From Gelatoporia subvermispora B (lineage: Eukaryota; Basidiomycota; Agaricomycetes; Polyporales; Gelatoporiaceae), in NCBI GenBank assembly GCA_000320605.2, contig KB445795.1, forward strand, positions 62,979-126,978: a stretch of 64,000 nt of DNA, read 5' to 3'. The translations under genes were made by a program, and so were the position numbers. Positions 47,983 to 58,425 of this stretch are shown here, piece by piece (the stretch's first letter is position 1; each line of letters starts with the position of its first letter). Below the pieces are notes generated by a model. That model saw only the letters and a list, made by a program, of their open reading frames with translations, was not told the origin of the DNA and made no database searches.

Positions 47983-49157
47983 TTAGGCTTTTCCCTTAGT
48001 GGGAACAGCCTTTCGGTGCTTCTTCGCGTGCTCCGACATGTTCGGGCAGTCAGACGTGAGATGCTTGCCCTGTCCGCAGTAGAAGCAAAGGCCCTCCTTA
48101 CGGCGGCGCTCCTTCTCTGCGGCACTGACTGGGCCTCGGCACATAGCGTCGATTTCCATGGGGACAACGTCGGCCGAGCCGGAGGGTGTGAGTGTAGACG
48201 AGGACGTGGCAGGAGTTGCAGGGGAGGCTTGAGGACGCGGAGTGCGGTCGGACCGCACCGCTGGTGGCTGCGTCTTGTGCGGATGCTTCTGCTTCTGCTC
48301 GAGCTCGAGGTTGTGAAGGCGGTTGTCGGCCTCGACAACAGTCGGGATCCACTCGTCTAGGGTGTCGGGGCGATCCGTGTTGATGAGGACCCTCTTGAGC
48401 TTGGCTTTGAGGCCGCGGTCGAACTGGGTGATCTGCATGAAGTCTGTCCAATCAAGATAGTTCAGTAGTTCCTGGAATTGGTTAGCATAGGCAGCAGCTG
48501 AGCCCGTCTGCTCGAGCTTTTCAATCTTATGAAGGTTCTTGAGGACTAGATCCTGGTCCTCAAAGCGTTTCCGAAAAGCGTCCTGAAGCTTCTCGAAGTC
48601 ATGCAGGAGCATCTCCTGCTTGAGCTCGAGAGGATTGTACCACGACACGGGACTTCCATCCTTGAGATACATAGAGAGGTATAGGGACTTATCGTAATCG
48701 GTCGGAAGCTCGCGCGTTGTAGGTGAGTTGCGACGCGGATCTCCCAAAGGCACGGCACGACTTCTGCGGCCTTGCCGCTGAACATGCGCGGCTCGCGGAC
48801 TTTGGGGGCGCTGGGGCGCGGGGCATGTACAACGGGCGCGGACGCGGGTGGTGCTGCGGACGCAGGAGTCAGGGCGGGTGGCGCCATGTGTGACTGCGCC
48901 TCGAGTCGTCGAGTGAGAGCTTCGAGCATCTTGCTTTGCTGCTCTTGGATCGTCTGAAACGCGTTGGCGTTCTGGCCGAGAGCGTAGACGGCTTGGTAGA
49001 GCGCTTGGACGGCCACATCTGCACTCGCGAACGCGGGGTAGGGCTGCTCTGGAGAGCCCACGTTGGCGGGGCTAGAGTACGAGGGCTGCGACTGCGGCTG
49101 GGATGCCACGTCGTCCCACGTCTCCATGCCCTGGTCGAGGTTACCTGGAAGAGACAT
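47983..49157 (-). pseudogene. Chromovirus gag with frameshift
   Basis: Starts MSLPGNLDQGMETWDDV at 49157. The capsid-like region (YLSMYLKDGSPVSWYN, FEDQDLVLKNLHKI) is in another frame from about 48753, so a frameshift lies near 48750. It ends with a CCHC zinc knuckle CFYCGQGKHLTSDCP at about 48080 and stops at 47983. Confidence 0.87.
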
Positions 49158-49301
49158 AACTAAAATTTATAAGCAGTAGACGCGCTTTCGCACGTAATAC
49201 AAGAGACAAAGGGGAAAAATACCGTGAGAGCGGAAACGTCAAAACGCTTCCGTTCGAATCGAGGACAAGGTCGCGACCAAGAGAGGGTGGTCGAGTCAAA
49301 C

Positions 49302-50175
49302 TGTGATGAGCACGTCGGATGAGAGCGCGGGCGAGAGCGAGAGCGAGAGAACGCGCGCGAGAGTGTTCCGAATGGGCAAGTACTGGCATTGACTCGACAG
49401 GGATACAGGACGCGCGGCTCGAGTACTAAGGCTCCAACCATTTTCTTTAGTTTATGTTTATAAACTGTTTAAACCCTCTAAAATTACTTTGTATTTAATT
49501 CTCAGCTGTACAAAGTAATAACAAAGTTAAAAAATGTTTTACATTGAAACTTCTTATACTGTATGCTGAGCTACTACAGGACAATTGTGTGATATTCAAT
49601 ACAGCACAAGACTACAAGACACCTCACATAAACACCAGCACAGGTTGTGGTCCTCAGTTAAAGCAAACATGAGGTCATCATATGCCTCACGTGCATCATA
49701 ATACCTGTCACATGACCATATATCTTTGCAGCACGCACACTCAAAGTCAGCTGCATGGTCTGTATCTGTTGTTTAGGCTCAATATGGCTCTCAATTCTGC
49801 AAAACACAGTACATATAACATGGTGGGCTTGCTAGAAATGCTTCTCACTATGAAGAAGAAATTCACATTGTAAACCATTTATTATAGTCTAATTACTTTG
49901 TATTTACTCTTTACTGTTTGTTTACAGAAAATTTGTAAACGTAAAGTAAATGGTTGGAGCCTTATCGAGTACATAAGGTAGCTAGGAGGACCGGAACAAT
50001 GTACCGTAGGAATTCCGTGCAGTATCCAAGTCCGATGCTATAGTATAGTCCGAGGGTGAAGAGTAACTAGTGGGATCGAGCTAAGGTACAGTAGGAATAT
50101 ACGATCGAGGGTTGCTAGAGATCTGATCTTCGTAACTAAAGTGACCATGAGGCGCGTGACGGCGTGGCCGTCACA
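49302..50175 (-). repeat. 5' LTR of chromovirus, carrying a nested MITE
   Basis: 874 bp as it stands; 328 bp after removing the 538-bp insert and one 8-bp target copy, exactly the length of the other LTR. Confidence 0.92.
49427..49964. mobile_element. 538-bp MITE nested in the chromovirus LTR
   Basis: TIRs TAAGGCTCCAACCATTT with further similarity inward (CTTTA), and an 8-bp target duplication TCGAGTAC (49419-49426 and 49965-49972). The interior is AT-rich with no useful frame; ACTTTGTATTTA-like motifs recur near both ends. The 8-bp duplication suggests a hAT-type mobiliser. Confidence 0.9.
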
Positions 50176-50180
50176 TCAGA
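50176..50180. repeat. Target site duplication of Gypsy element (right)
   Basis: TCAGA, second copy. Confidence 0.88.
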
Positions 50181-50300
50181 CAGGTACTTCAGGACGGATT
50201 ACAGCATAAGGGGACCGCGCATGTTTTCCAGTACTGTACAAGGTTAGAATCTACCAGACTTGATCTGTGCTTGTGCTCCTACCCACGGACACCGCACTAT

Positions 50301-53300
50301 CTACTCAGCTACGAGAGACAAAAGGTCGCTAGACAGACGATCCACGCTCGCACCATTTTCAATGAGCAGACGGGCTACCTCAACGTGTTTTCTCTTCAAT
50401 GCTGCTTCCAGGGCACTTCCGTGTTTACCGGCCGGGGCATTGACATCTGCGCCTCGCCTGATGAGCAGACGCGCGACCTCGACATGCCCTCGTCGCGATG
50501 CTGCGCTCAGGGCGGTTCCGTCATCTCGGGCGGCCAGGCCGTCAATGTCTGCGCCGTGCTCAATCAGCAGATGAACAACCTCAACATGCCCATTCCGCGA
50601 TGCCAGTACCAGGGCAGTTCCAGAGGGGCCAGCTGGGTCATTGATGTCCGCACCGCGTTCAATGAGCAGACGAGTGATCTTGACTCGCCCCCGCCGCGAC
50701 GCGACTCCAAGGGCACCGCCGTAGTGACTGGCCGGGCCATTGACATTTGCACCGCGCTCAATAAGCAGAAGAGCGATTCCCTCGTGTCTGTTCTCCAACG
50801 CTGCTTCCAGCGCGGTTCCATATTCGCCAGCTGGGCCATTGATGTCTGCGCCGTGGTCAATGAGGAGACGGGCAATTTCGGCCTCTCCGACCCTCGATGC
50901 TATCGCCAGGGCAGCTCCATAATGGCCGGCCGGAGCATTGACATTGGCACCACACTTGATAAGGATATGCGCAAGTTCAGGGTACCCCTTCCATGATGCT
51001 ATCGCCAGGGCAGTTCCGTATTGGCCAACCGAGGCATTGACATCTGCCCCGTGTTTTATGAGCAGACGTGCAATCTCATGCCATCCAAACACCGATGCTA
51101 TCGCCAGGGCAGCTTCACCACCGACCAGGGCATCGGCATTTACACCGGCATACGAGATGAGCAGATGCGCGGTCTTGATGTGGCCATTCCGCAACGCTGT
51201 CAGGGCACTATCGTAGTTGCCAACTAGGCCCTTCATGTCTGCACCGTGCCCTATGAGCAGACGTGCAACTTCAACATGACCTTCCTTCACTGCTACTGCC
51301 AGGGCAGTTCCATACTTTCCAGCTGGGGCGTTGACATTTGCGCCGTGCTGAATGAGCAAACGGACAATCTCGATATGTCCTGCTGATGACGTCATCGCAA
51401 GGGCAGTTCCGTATAACTCGCCAGCCGGAGAATTGACATCTGCACCGTGCTCAATGAGCAAACGGGCAATCTCAATGAACCCATGGTACGATGCTCCTGC
51501 AAGGGCAGTTCCGTAGTCGCCAGCCAGGGCATTAACACGTTCGATGAACGGACGGGCGATCTCAGCGTACCCATGGTATGGTGCTCCTGCAGGGGTAGTT
51601 TCATAGCGGCTAACCGAGGCATTGACATCTGCGCCGTGGTCAATGAGCAGACGTGCGATCTCGATGTGCCCTGCTGATGACGCTTTTGCAAGGGCAGTTC
51701 CGTAGCAGCCAGCCAGGGCATTGGCATGTGCACCGTGGTCAATGAGCAGACGGACGATCTCGAGATACCCCTTGGAGCATGCTGCACCTAACGCCGTTCC
51801 GTGATTGCCTCCTAGTCTGTTACAATCACTGGAGCTGAGGTGGAGTGTGTGTGCCACTATGTGTTCAAAGCCACATAATGAAGCATAATAAAGCCCATGT
51901 CCCATCACGCCCGCAACACCACGGTCTACGTTGTGCAATTGAACCCATGTTCTGATAAACCGGTCACTAGGATCGAAGAACATCTCCATGGCCTTCTGAA
52001 TAGTTCCGGATACACCCTCAATACTCGCATGTTCCGTCCAGTACTCAGCGGAGTAACGTGCGAGAGGGGAATGGGTGTCTGCATATGTTATGGGGTCTTC
52101 TGCCTGCGCCCGCGTGGGTATCTGCCAGTGAAGAAGAACACCGAGACAGGCTTTGGCAATGACAACATGTGCATTCTGTTCACGAATGTGGAATTTTTTG
52201 AGTGACTTGGAAGCAAGGCGGTCGGAGAGAAGGTACTCCTGCACGGAGAAATGAGCAAATTGCACAAGGTTGGTATCAGGATGCATCACGACCAGTGCAG
52301 AGCACATGTCAAGGACCGTCGCTTTTGGGTCCTTGTAGCGCCATTCCACCTTGAGTTTTGGGATGTCAGACGCGCTATCGACCGCGAGGACTTCGGCAAG
52401 TTCCTGAATACTAAGCGGACGGCGGCATACTGTCAGACAATGGAAGAGCTTCAGGACGTGCTCTACTGCATTCCTTTCGATACCGTCCAAGATGCGGTCA
52501 TACGTCTCGTCCAGTGTCATCGGCAGAGTGTGCAGAGCACTTTTGATGTGGGCAGGAGAACAGTCACGAAGTATGTGCAGCTGACAGGACACCCAGCGAA
52601 AACTAAAAGACATGGTAAGCGTCAAGGGACAAACTATCGCAATGTCAAATACGAACATGCCATTCGCTTTCTCAGACAGCGTCTCCACCACGAGAGATTT
52701 GTCGTCTTCGCTCCACGAACTAAAGCCTGCATCCGTATCCAGGGCTGACTTCACATACTTGGCTATGTCAGCTGAATGTTCGAAAGATTTGTCGACAGCA
52801 ATGGACTGGGGATTTAGACGTCTGAGGGCTTCCGCAATGCCGGGTTCGGGGCGACTGGTGATGCAGATGTGCACATTCGAGAGGCACAGACCGAGGATAT
52901 CCTGGATCAGCTTCAACATCCGATTGCGGGGGGACTCGATCTGAGTATTCGGACACTCGTCCAAAGCGTCGATGATGATATATACTAAGCGCCGTCTCGA
53001 TGCATGCAGCATCTTCCTGAGACACTCTTTGAGAGAAGCGGTGGTCGGCCTTCGTAATCCCTTTCCATGAGTCGAGTAGAGGCCATATAGGATCTTTGCG
53101 CAATCAATCGACTTCGCAGACATATCGGTGAGAAGACGGGACAGCAGGTCATCAACATCTTGTTTTGTCAAGTCGCGGAAGTCGCAGTAAAAGTAAGTAA
53201 CGACAGAGTTGGGAGGTGAGTGGTCGCGTAGAAGGGACTCAATGATTGCGGAGCTATCTAAGTATAAGCACCCGGGACTTGGGACGACGAGAGATGCTTA

Positions 53301-55683
53301 CCAAAGGATGGTCTTTCCCGAGCCAGCTAATAATATCTCTGTCAATGCTATTGGCAAGTGAAGATCAACCCATGGGTACCTACGCTTGCCGTGAACCCAT
53401 AATAACGGACGCGTAAGTTTCCATTCTTGCATCATCTCGCCCTCGGTGAACCAAGTTGCCGTCCCCTCGTGGCGGAACTTGAGCGCAAGGTCATAGTTTT
53501 TTGAGGGATCGGGTGGTGATAACCATTCGTCACAGCAGGCCTTATTTCCATATGCCTCGTCCAGGTGTAGTGACAGATTTTCGATGCAGGCAGGAGGACA
53601 TCCACGAAGTATGTCCAGCTGATGGACCACCCAGCGAATCCTAAAAGACATGGTAAGCGTCAAGGGACAAACTATCGCAACGTCAAATACGAACGTGCCA
53701 CTCGCTTTCTCAGACAGCGTCTCCACCACGAGAGATTTGTCGTCTTCGCTCCACGAACTGAAGCCTGCATCCGTATCCAGGGCTGACTTCACATACTTGG
53801 CTATGTCAGCTGAATGTTCGAAAGATTTGTCGATAGCAATGGACTGGGAACTTAGAGGCCTGAGGGCTTCCGCAATGCCGGGTTCGGGGCGACTGGTGAT
53901 GCAGATGTGCACATTCGAGAGGCACAGACCGAGGATATCCTTGATCAGCTTCAACATCCGATCGCGAGGAGATTTGATCCCTGAGTCCGGGCATTCGTCC
54001 AAAGCATCTACGACGATGTATAATGGACGATTAGTCGAAATATTTAGCATCTTTTCGAGGCATTTTTGGAGTTCGTGGCCGCTCGGCCGTCGTGACCCCA
54101 TGCCATGAGATGAATAGAGGTCAGAAAGAATCTTTGTGCAATCACTGGATTGCGCGGATATATCGAGTAATAAATGGAACAGTAGACCGCTGATATCTTG
54201 TTTTGAAGAGTCGCGGAAATCACAGTAGAAGAAAGCAACCATAGAGTTGGAAAGTAGGCGGTCACATAGTAGAGCATCAATGATCATGGAGCTATTCAAG
54301 TGTAAGCATGCAAAGTCAGGAAAAAGAAAGGCCCTGCTGACCAAAGGACAGTCTTTCCCGAGCCAGCTAGAATATTTCCGTCGGTGCCACGTGCAAGTCA
54401 AGACTAGCCAAACAATACTTACGCTTGCCGTAAACCCATAACAACGAACCCACAATTATCCATTCTCGCATAATCTCTCCCTCGGTGAACCAAGTCGCTG
54501 TACCCTCGTGGTGTAGATTGAGCGCAGCGTTGTGGTCCGTTGAGGGGTCGGGTGGCGATAACCATTTGCGACAGTTACTAACCATATCATTACCTAATTA
54601 TCCATGTCAGTCGCAACGAACAGTACTGCCAGGAGGACCAACACACGGTTCATCTCAATGACGTCTGTTTCGATGTTAGCTAAGCAGAGAATAAGTCCTA
54701 GGCATCGGTGAATCGTTTTCCAACGTACCCATGGAACCATCAAGGCGGTCCAGGCCCGTGCGAATCGCTGTGATTGGTATTTGGAGATCTAATTGAGTCG
54801 ATCATAGATTAGTACATAGACATACCACATGAACAGGTTACACACCCTGCATGAGCAGACCGAGACCGCGCACGAGATCATAGAGAACACTGAGGCTCTC
54901 CGTGCTCGTCATCCCGGTCCCGACGGAAGTTAAATGGTTGAGTTTTTTGAAGGCCTCCTCGACCGTCGAGTCTCTCAGAAACGTCTTTACGTACTTCTCT
55001 GGATGACTTTGAGCTACCGCTGTGATACAGGTAATAGGGGACTCACTAAAGCATCCATATCTGATCTGCTCAGCTGCGAGCCCAAGAATGGACATCACTT
55101 CTACCAATATCTTGACCATGATTTCCCTCATTTCCGGAGATATCGTGTGCTTGGAATAGACTTCGAGGCGGATGATGAAGTTCGAGACGTCTTCGAGTAT
55201 ATCGGTGTGCATCATGTAACTCTTTCTGACACCACGGATTGTCTGCAGCACGAACGTCCATCACTGCAAGAGAGGGACCTGGTCACCTGGAGACTCGTAC
55301 CTCAAGTAGTACGACAACAGCGCCGATGACCGCCTTTCCCGGTCCCCAGACCTGATTTGCGAACATGAATTTGTTGTACAGAGAACGCTCGGCTTCGAAC
55401 ATCCGCTTACTAGGCCGATGCCTTCTCCCAGTGTTTCGTTCAGGTGAAGTGCGAGCAAGACATCCACCATCCGGTTGAGCAACCGCATAAGTCCGCCCTT
55501 CACCTTGCCCTTCTCCTGGCGGTCGATGAACTCGTTGACGGGTTCTTCGAGGATCTTCATGACATCACCGGCCGTCTTGCATTTCTCAAATTCAGCAATG
55601 AATGGCTCCTTCGTAAGGTCTTTCTTTGTCCGCTGCTTGTATTTCTCCAGAGCTTCCAGGAACATACGCTCCGATTGAGACAT
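50301..55683 (-). CDS. NLR C: Goodbye-like / NACHT / NACHT / ankyrin receptor
   Basis: A 1595-aa fungal STAND receptor. Exons 5' to 3': 55683-55411, 55351-55301, 55242-54846, 54788-54729, 54679-54647, 54593-54423, 54366-54342, 54291-53695, 53640-53384, 53326-53302, 53253-52657, 52602-50301; phases sum to 1596 codons. The first six exons have exactly the lengths found in NLR A. A Goodbye-like domain (1-240) leads to P-loop 1 (GKPGSGKT, about 327), Walker B LYIVVDALDECPD and sensor NVHICITSRPE. Then the chain returns through WLSPPDPS and HEGTATWF to a second P-loop (about 622), Walker B YIIIDALDECPN and sensor, a winged helix and about 15 ankyrin repeats. Module 1 lacks the winged helix. The intron after P-loop 1 starts GTCAGC, a weaker donor. 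Family role: non-self sensing and cell-death signalling. Whether two nucleotide-binding sites function is unknown. Confidence 0.88.
52612..54600 (-). repeat. Tandem duplication of NACHT exons in NLR C
   Basis: Sequence from about 52610-53390 recurs at about 53650-54430 with a period of about 1038 bp. Over several hundred bases only scattered differences are seen (for example 52612-52810 against 53650-53850). Both copies keep the 25-nt P-loop exon and the 597-nt core exon. Confidence 0.88.
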
Positions 55684-56450
55684 CGAGATCGATAGATCCG
55701 CCTAGAGCAACCGTATAGGATCTCGACGTATCTGAGTAACCTGATGAGAGGGGCTGTCTTGAGGGAGAAGAGAAAAGCGACAGCTATCGGACTGTTGAGG
55801 GAAGCGAAACGAATTATTCACCGGTAGGAGCTGATACTACGGCACCATCGTACTCATATCCACGCCTTATCGGCGTGCCGTGCTCCGTGGCTTGCATCGC
55901 CTCATGTGAACGCTCAAATGATAAACGCGTATGGCCAGTGGCCACTGGTCCATCGGCCGGGAACTCGCAGCCTCATGCAGCTGCAGGATTCATGGAAGAC
56001 AGGCACATGAATGGAGCCGGTGCGTGTACTTCATGCCGACGTGATTCGGACGCAGTACTGAGCGGCCGCACAAGCCTGATCATAGAGCTCAAGTTGAGGA
56101 GAGCGAGATGGGCAGATGTTGCTGCTACGGTGTATTTCAAGCCCATGTCGTGCCGCGATGAGCCAGTGGGAGGATGTAGGTCTTACCAGCGAGTCTGGAC
56201 TCTATTGCATGCGAGGCTGATAGGACGCGAGAAGTCGGGCGTGCGCAGCTCTTTGAGTTCCGGTGACACAAGGTGTGCGGGTAGCTGTCATCTATCATCC
56301 TCGAAGGTCACGTCACGGTTCGTTTCTCTCTCCGGATACGAATCGCCGGAACAATGTCGTTCGAACCCGGAACTCATGCATTCACGCATCGAACTGCAGC
56401 CACGAATCAACCTTGCCCAGAAATTTTTCATTGCGTTGGAGTAGGAGCGC
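55684..56450 (-). promoter_or_regulatory. Upstream region of NLR C, unoccupied KDZ site
   Basis: Homologous to 7022-7502 joined to 22826-23130. The single GTCTGGAC near 56196 marks where the KDZ element entered the paralogous locus. No core promoter element is assigned. Confidence 0.7.
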
Positions 56451-56709
56451 TGGGAGAGGGAGCGAGGGCGAGGGAGTAGCAGATTAGTCAGCGGATGAGT
56501 CAGCGAGGCGAGCGCCCAGAGTAGGACGAGGACTGCGTATGTAGCAGGGGCACATCATCATCGATCAGAGCTGTTCCACGAGAGTCCATCGCCCCCTGGC
56601 TACTCCATCGTGGTGACGAGAGCGGTACGCGAGACCAGCACGTCACATCGCATCCACAGCATACAAGCTGTCCAAGCTCCCGACCATACCACCCGGCCCC
56701 TACCCAGTC
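56451..56709. other. Left flank of second Gypsy-type element
   Basis: No LTR is recognised. The stretch may hold the leader of the element or host sequence. Confidence 0.35.
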
Positions 56710-58425
56710 GTGGAGGGTGAGCGACGAACAATCAGAGACCACCATCGCACCACAGTGCGCCTACGGGACGAACGGGGACGCTACGCCAAGTCGGGAGGTT
56801 CTACACCCTCGACGACTGATAATACGAGACCACCAACACCCGTAGACACTAACCCGCCAACGAGAGACGTGTCGCAGCCCAGACGGCCTGACGCATCCAC
56901 CAACACTAGCGCGATTGACTTGCCCGACGACTTCACCCTCGGAAGCCCCTGGTCTCACCTTGGTCTCAGCCTCCCGCCTTCCTTATCGCATACCCCGATC
57001 GACTCATCAGCGCTGTCACCAGCACGATCACTGTCTACACTTCCTAGCCAAACAACTCCTGCTACGTCGCCAGCACCTCAAGAGCTACACCCACCAGCAC
57101 CCGCCATCGCACCACTGCTTGCACCACAACGAATCACCCTATCGGACGCAATAGCGCCAACGAGCACAATCCTGATGGCTCAGCCCCACCCAAGGTTCGA
57201 CGGCGAGTCGCCAGATCTCGACCCCGAAACGTTTGTCCAGGACATCACCCTGAACACGATCAATTTCACGGACGCAAAACGGATCGAGTATGCCGGAGGA
57301 TGCTTTCCCCCCCGCACCACGGCTCGCAGATGGTTCACGAACTTACCGTCTGACCAAAAGCTCACATGGGAAAAATTCCTTGCCGCATTCGATGCCGAAT
57401 GGCCACCTGCCCCGGAGGAGACGGTAGGACCGGCCGAGGCTGCTCGTATGGTCAAGAATCGCTCCATCGACGTGTCGAAGCTCGGAACGTACGACACTTC
57501 GGGCGACACTGCGGTCGCGTATCACAAGCAGTGGGCACGGGAAATCACCCACATCGCACGCAAGTACGGCGCGCCGGACTCATGCGCCATTGACACACGC
57601 GAGCAGTTGCCCGAGACGCTTCGGTCCATGATACCAGCCTCAGTCGCCACGTGGGCGAGCTTCAAGCGCGAAATGGAGAAAGTCGACACAGCAACCCTGA
57701 AGGAACGCGTCGAGGAAGCACGACGCCGTGACGAGGAAACACAGCGCGTCAGCCGCATGGCGGAGGAAGCTCGACGCCATGCAGAAGAGACCCGCCAGCT
57801 CCTAATGTCGCCAACGTCCGCACTGCGCCGCAGCATGCAAAACATCTCGATCAGCAACCAGGCACCGCGTGCTCCCCGGAACAATGCCAACGCCCTGCGC
57901 CCGCCCGATCGCGACCCGTTCAGCACCGACAGCACGATGCATCCAAACAACATATTCAGCGGCATGCAGCGACCGCAGGGCCCAAATCGCACATACACCG
58001 AGCGGTTGGCCACCATGCAGGCCAACCTGCCGAAGCACCACGACGATACGGAGCGCGGACGTCAGGAATACCAAGCTCAGGTGGCCAAATGGCTGACGGA
58101 CCACCCGGGCCAAGATCCTAACAAAACGCGACCATTCCCCCTAACACCAGGCACCGCAGCCTTAGGCTCGCGGGAATGTTACAAGTGCGGACGCGCGGGC
58201 CACATGGGACGCGCATGCACTGCAACGTCGCTGATTCCAGAGCGCGAGGGAACCTGGCGCGCACGCGCCGGAGCAATCATTCGAGGCGCCGCCCCACGCA
58301 ACGATGTCCGGGCCGTCCATGAGGTCTCCATTCAAGGACGGGACTTTGTGTTGGTGCCGCGCGAGGCGTTCGAGGACGAGATTGCTGGGTGGCAGCAGGG
58401 AAACGAGTATGGGCCGGCAGCTTAG
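56710..58425 (+). CDS. Gag-like protein of an integrase-less Gypsy-type element
   Basis: An open frame of about 571 codons with no ATG at its head (first internal ATG at about 57176), so the N-terminus is uncertain. A Pro/Ser/Thr-rich start is followed by a capsid-like region (HPRFDGESPDLDPETFVQDI, ARRWFTNLPSDQKLTWEKF), a charged coiled coil (VEEARRRDEETQRVSRM) and a CCHC knuckle CYKCGRAGHMGRAC at about 58180. It overlaps the pol frame by 37 bases in the -1 frame, as in retroelements using programmed frameshifting. Confidence 0.78.
   Translation: MEGERRTIRDHHRTTVRLRDERGRYAKSGGSTPSTTDNTRPPTPVDTNPPTRDVSQPRRPDASTNTSAIDLPDDFTLGSPWSHLGLSLPPSLSHTPIDSSALSPARSLSTLPSQTTPATSPAPQELHPPAPAIAPLLAPQRITLSDAIAPTSTILMAQPHPRFDGESPDLDPETFVQDITLNTINFTDAKRIEYAGGCFPPRTTARRWFTNLPSDQKLTWEKFLAAFDAEWPPAPEETVGPAEAARMVKNRSIDVSKLGTYDTSGDTAVAYHKQWAREITHIARKYGAPDSCAIDTREQLPETLRSMIPASVATWASFKREMEKVDTATLKERVEEARRRDEETQRVSRMAEEARRHAEETRQLLMSPTSALRRSMQNISISNQAPRAPRNNANALRPPDRDPFSTDSTMHPNNIFSGMQRPQGPNRTYTERLATMQANLPKHHDDTERGRQEYQAQVAKWLTDHPGQDPNKTRPFPLTPGTAALGSRECYKCGRAGHMGRACTATSLIPEREGTWRARAGAIIRGAAPRNDVRAVHEVSIQGRDFVLVPREAFEDEIAGWQQGNEYGPAA

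Larger units (their letters stand above)
43324..50175 (-). mobile_element. Ty3/Gypsy chromovirus, full length but inactivated
   Basis: Full-length LTR retrotransposon with 5-bp target duplication TCAGA, two 328-bp LTRs (TGTGA...TCACA) and minus-strand gag, protease, reverse transcriptase, RNase H, integrase and chromodomain in that order, the chromovirus layout. A purine-rich tract GAGGAGGAGGTAG abuts the 3' LTR. About ten differences separate the LTRs by eye. It sits just 3' of decayed PQ-loop copy 5 and ahead of NLR C. Confidence 0.92.

Noticed and set aside
50260..50996. Plus-strand open frames opposite the NLR C ankyrins
   Set aside because: Antisense shadow of the ankyrin-coding exon.
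53298..54455. The two NACHT modules of NLR C as two separate genes
   Set aside because: No start, stop or promoter-like gap separates them, and all exon phases join across the junction; one gene is the simpler reading.
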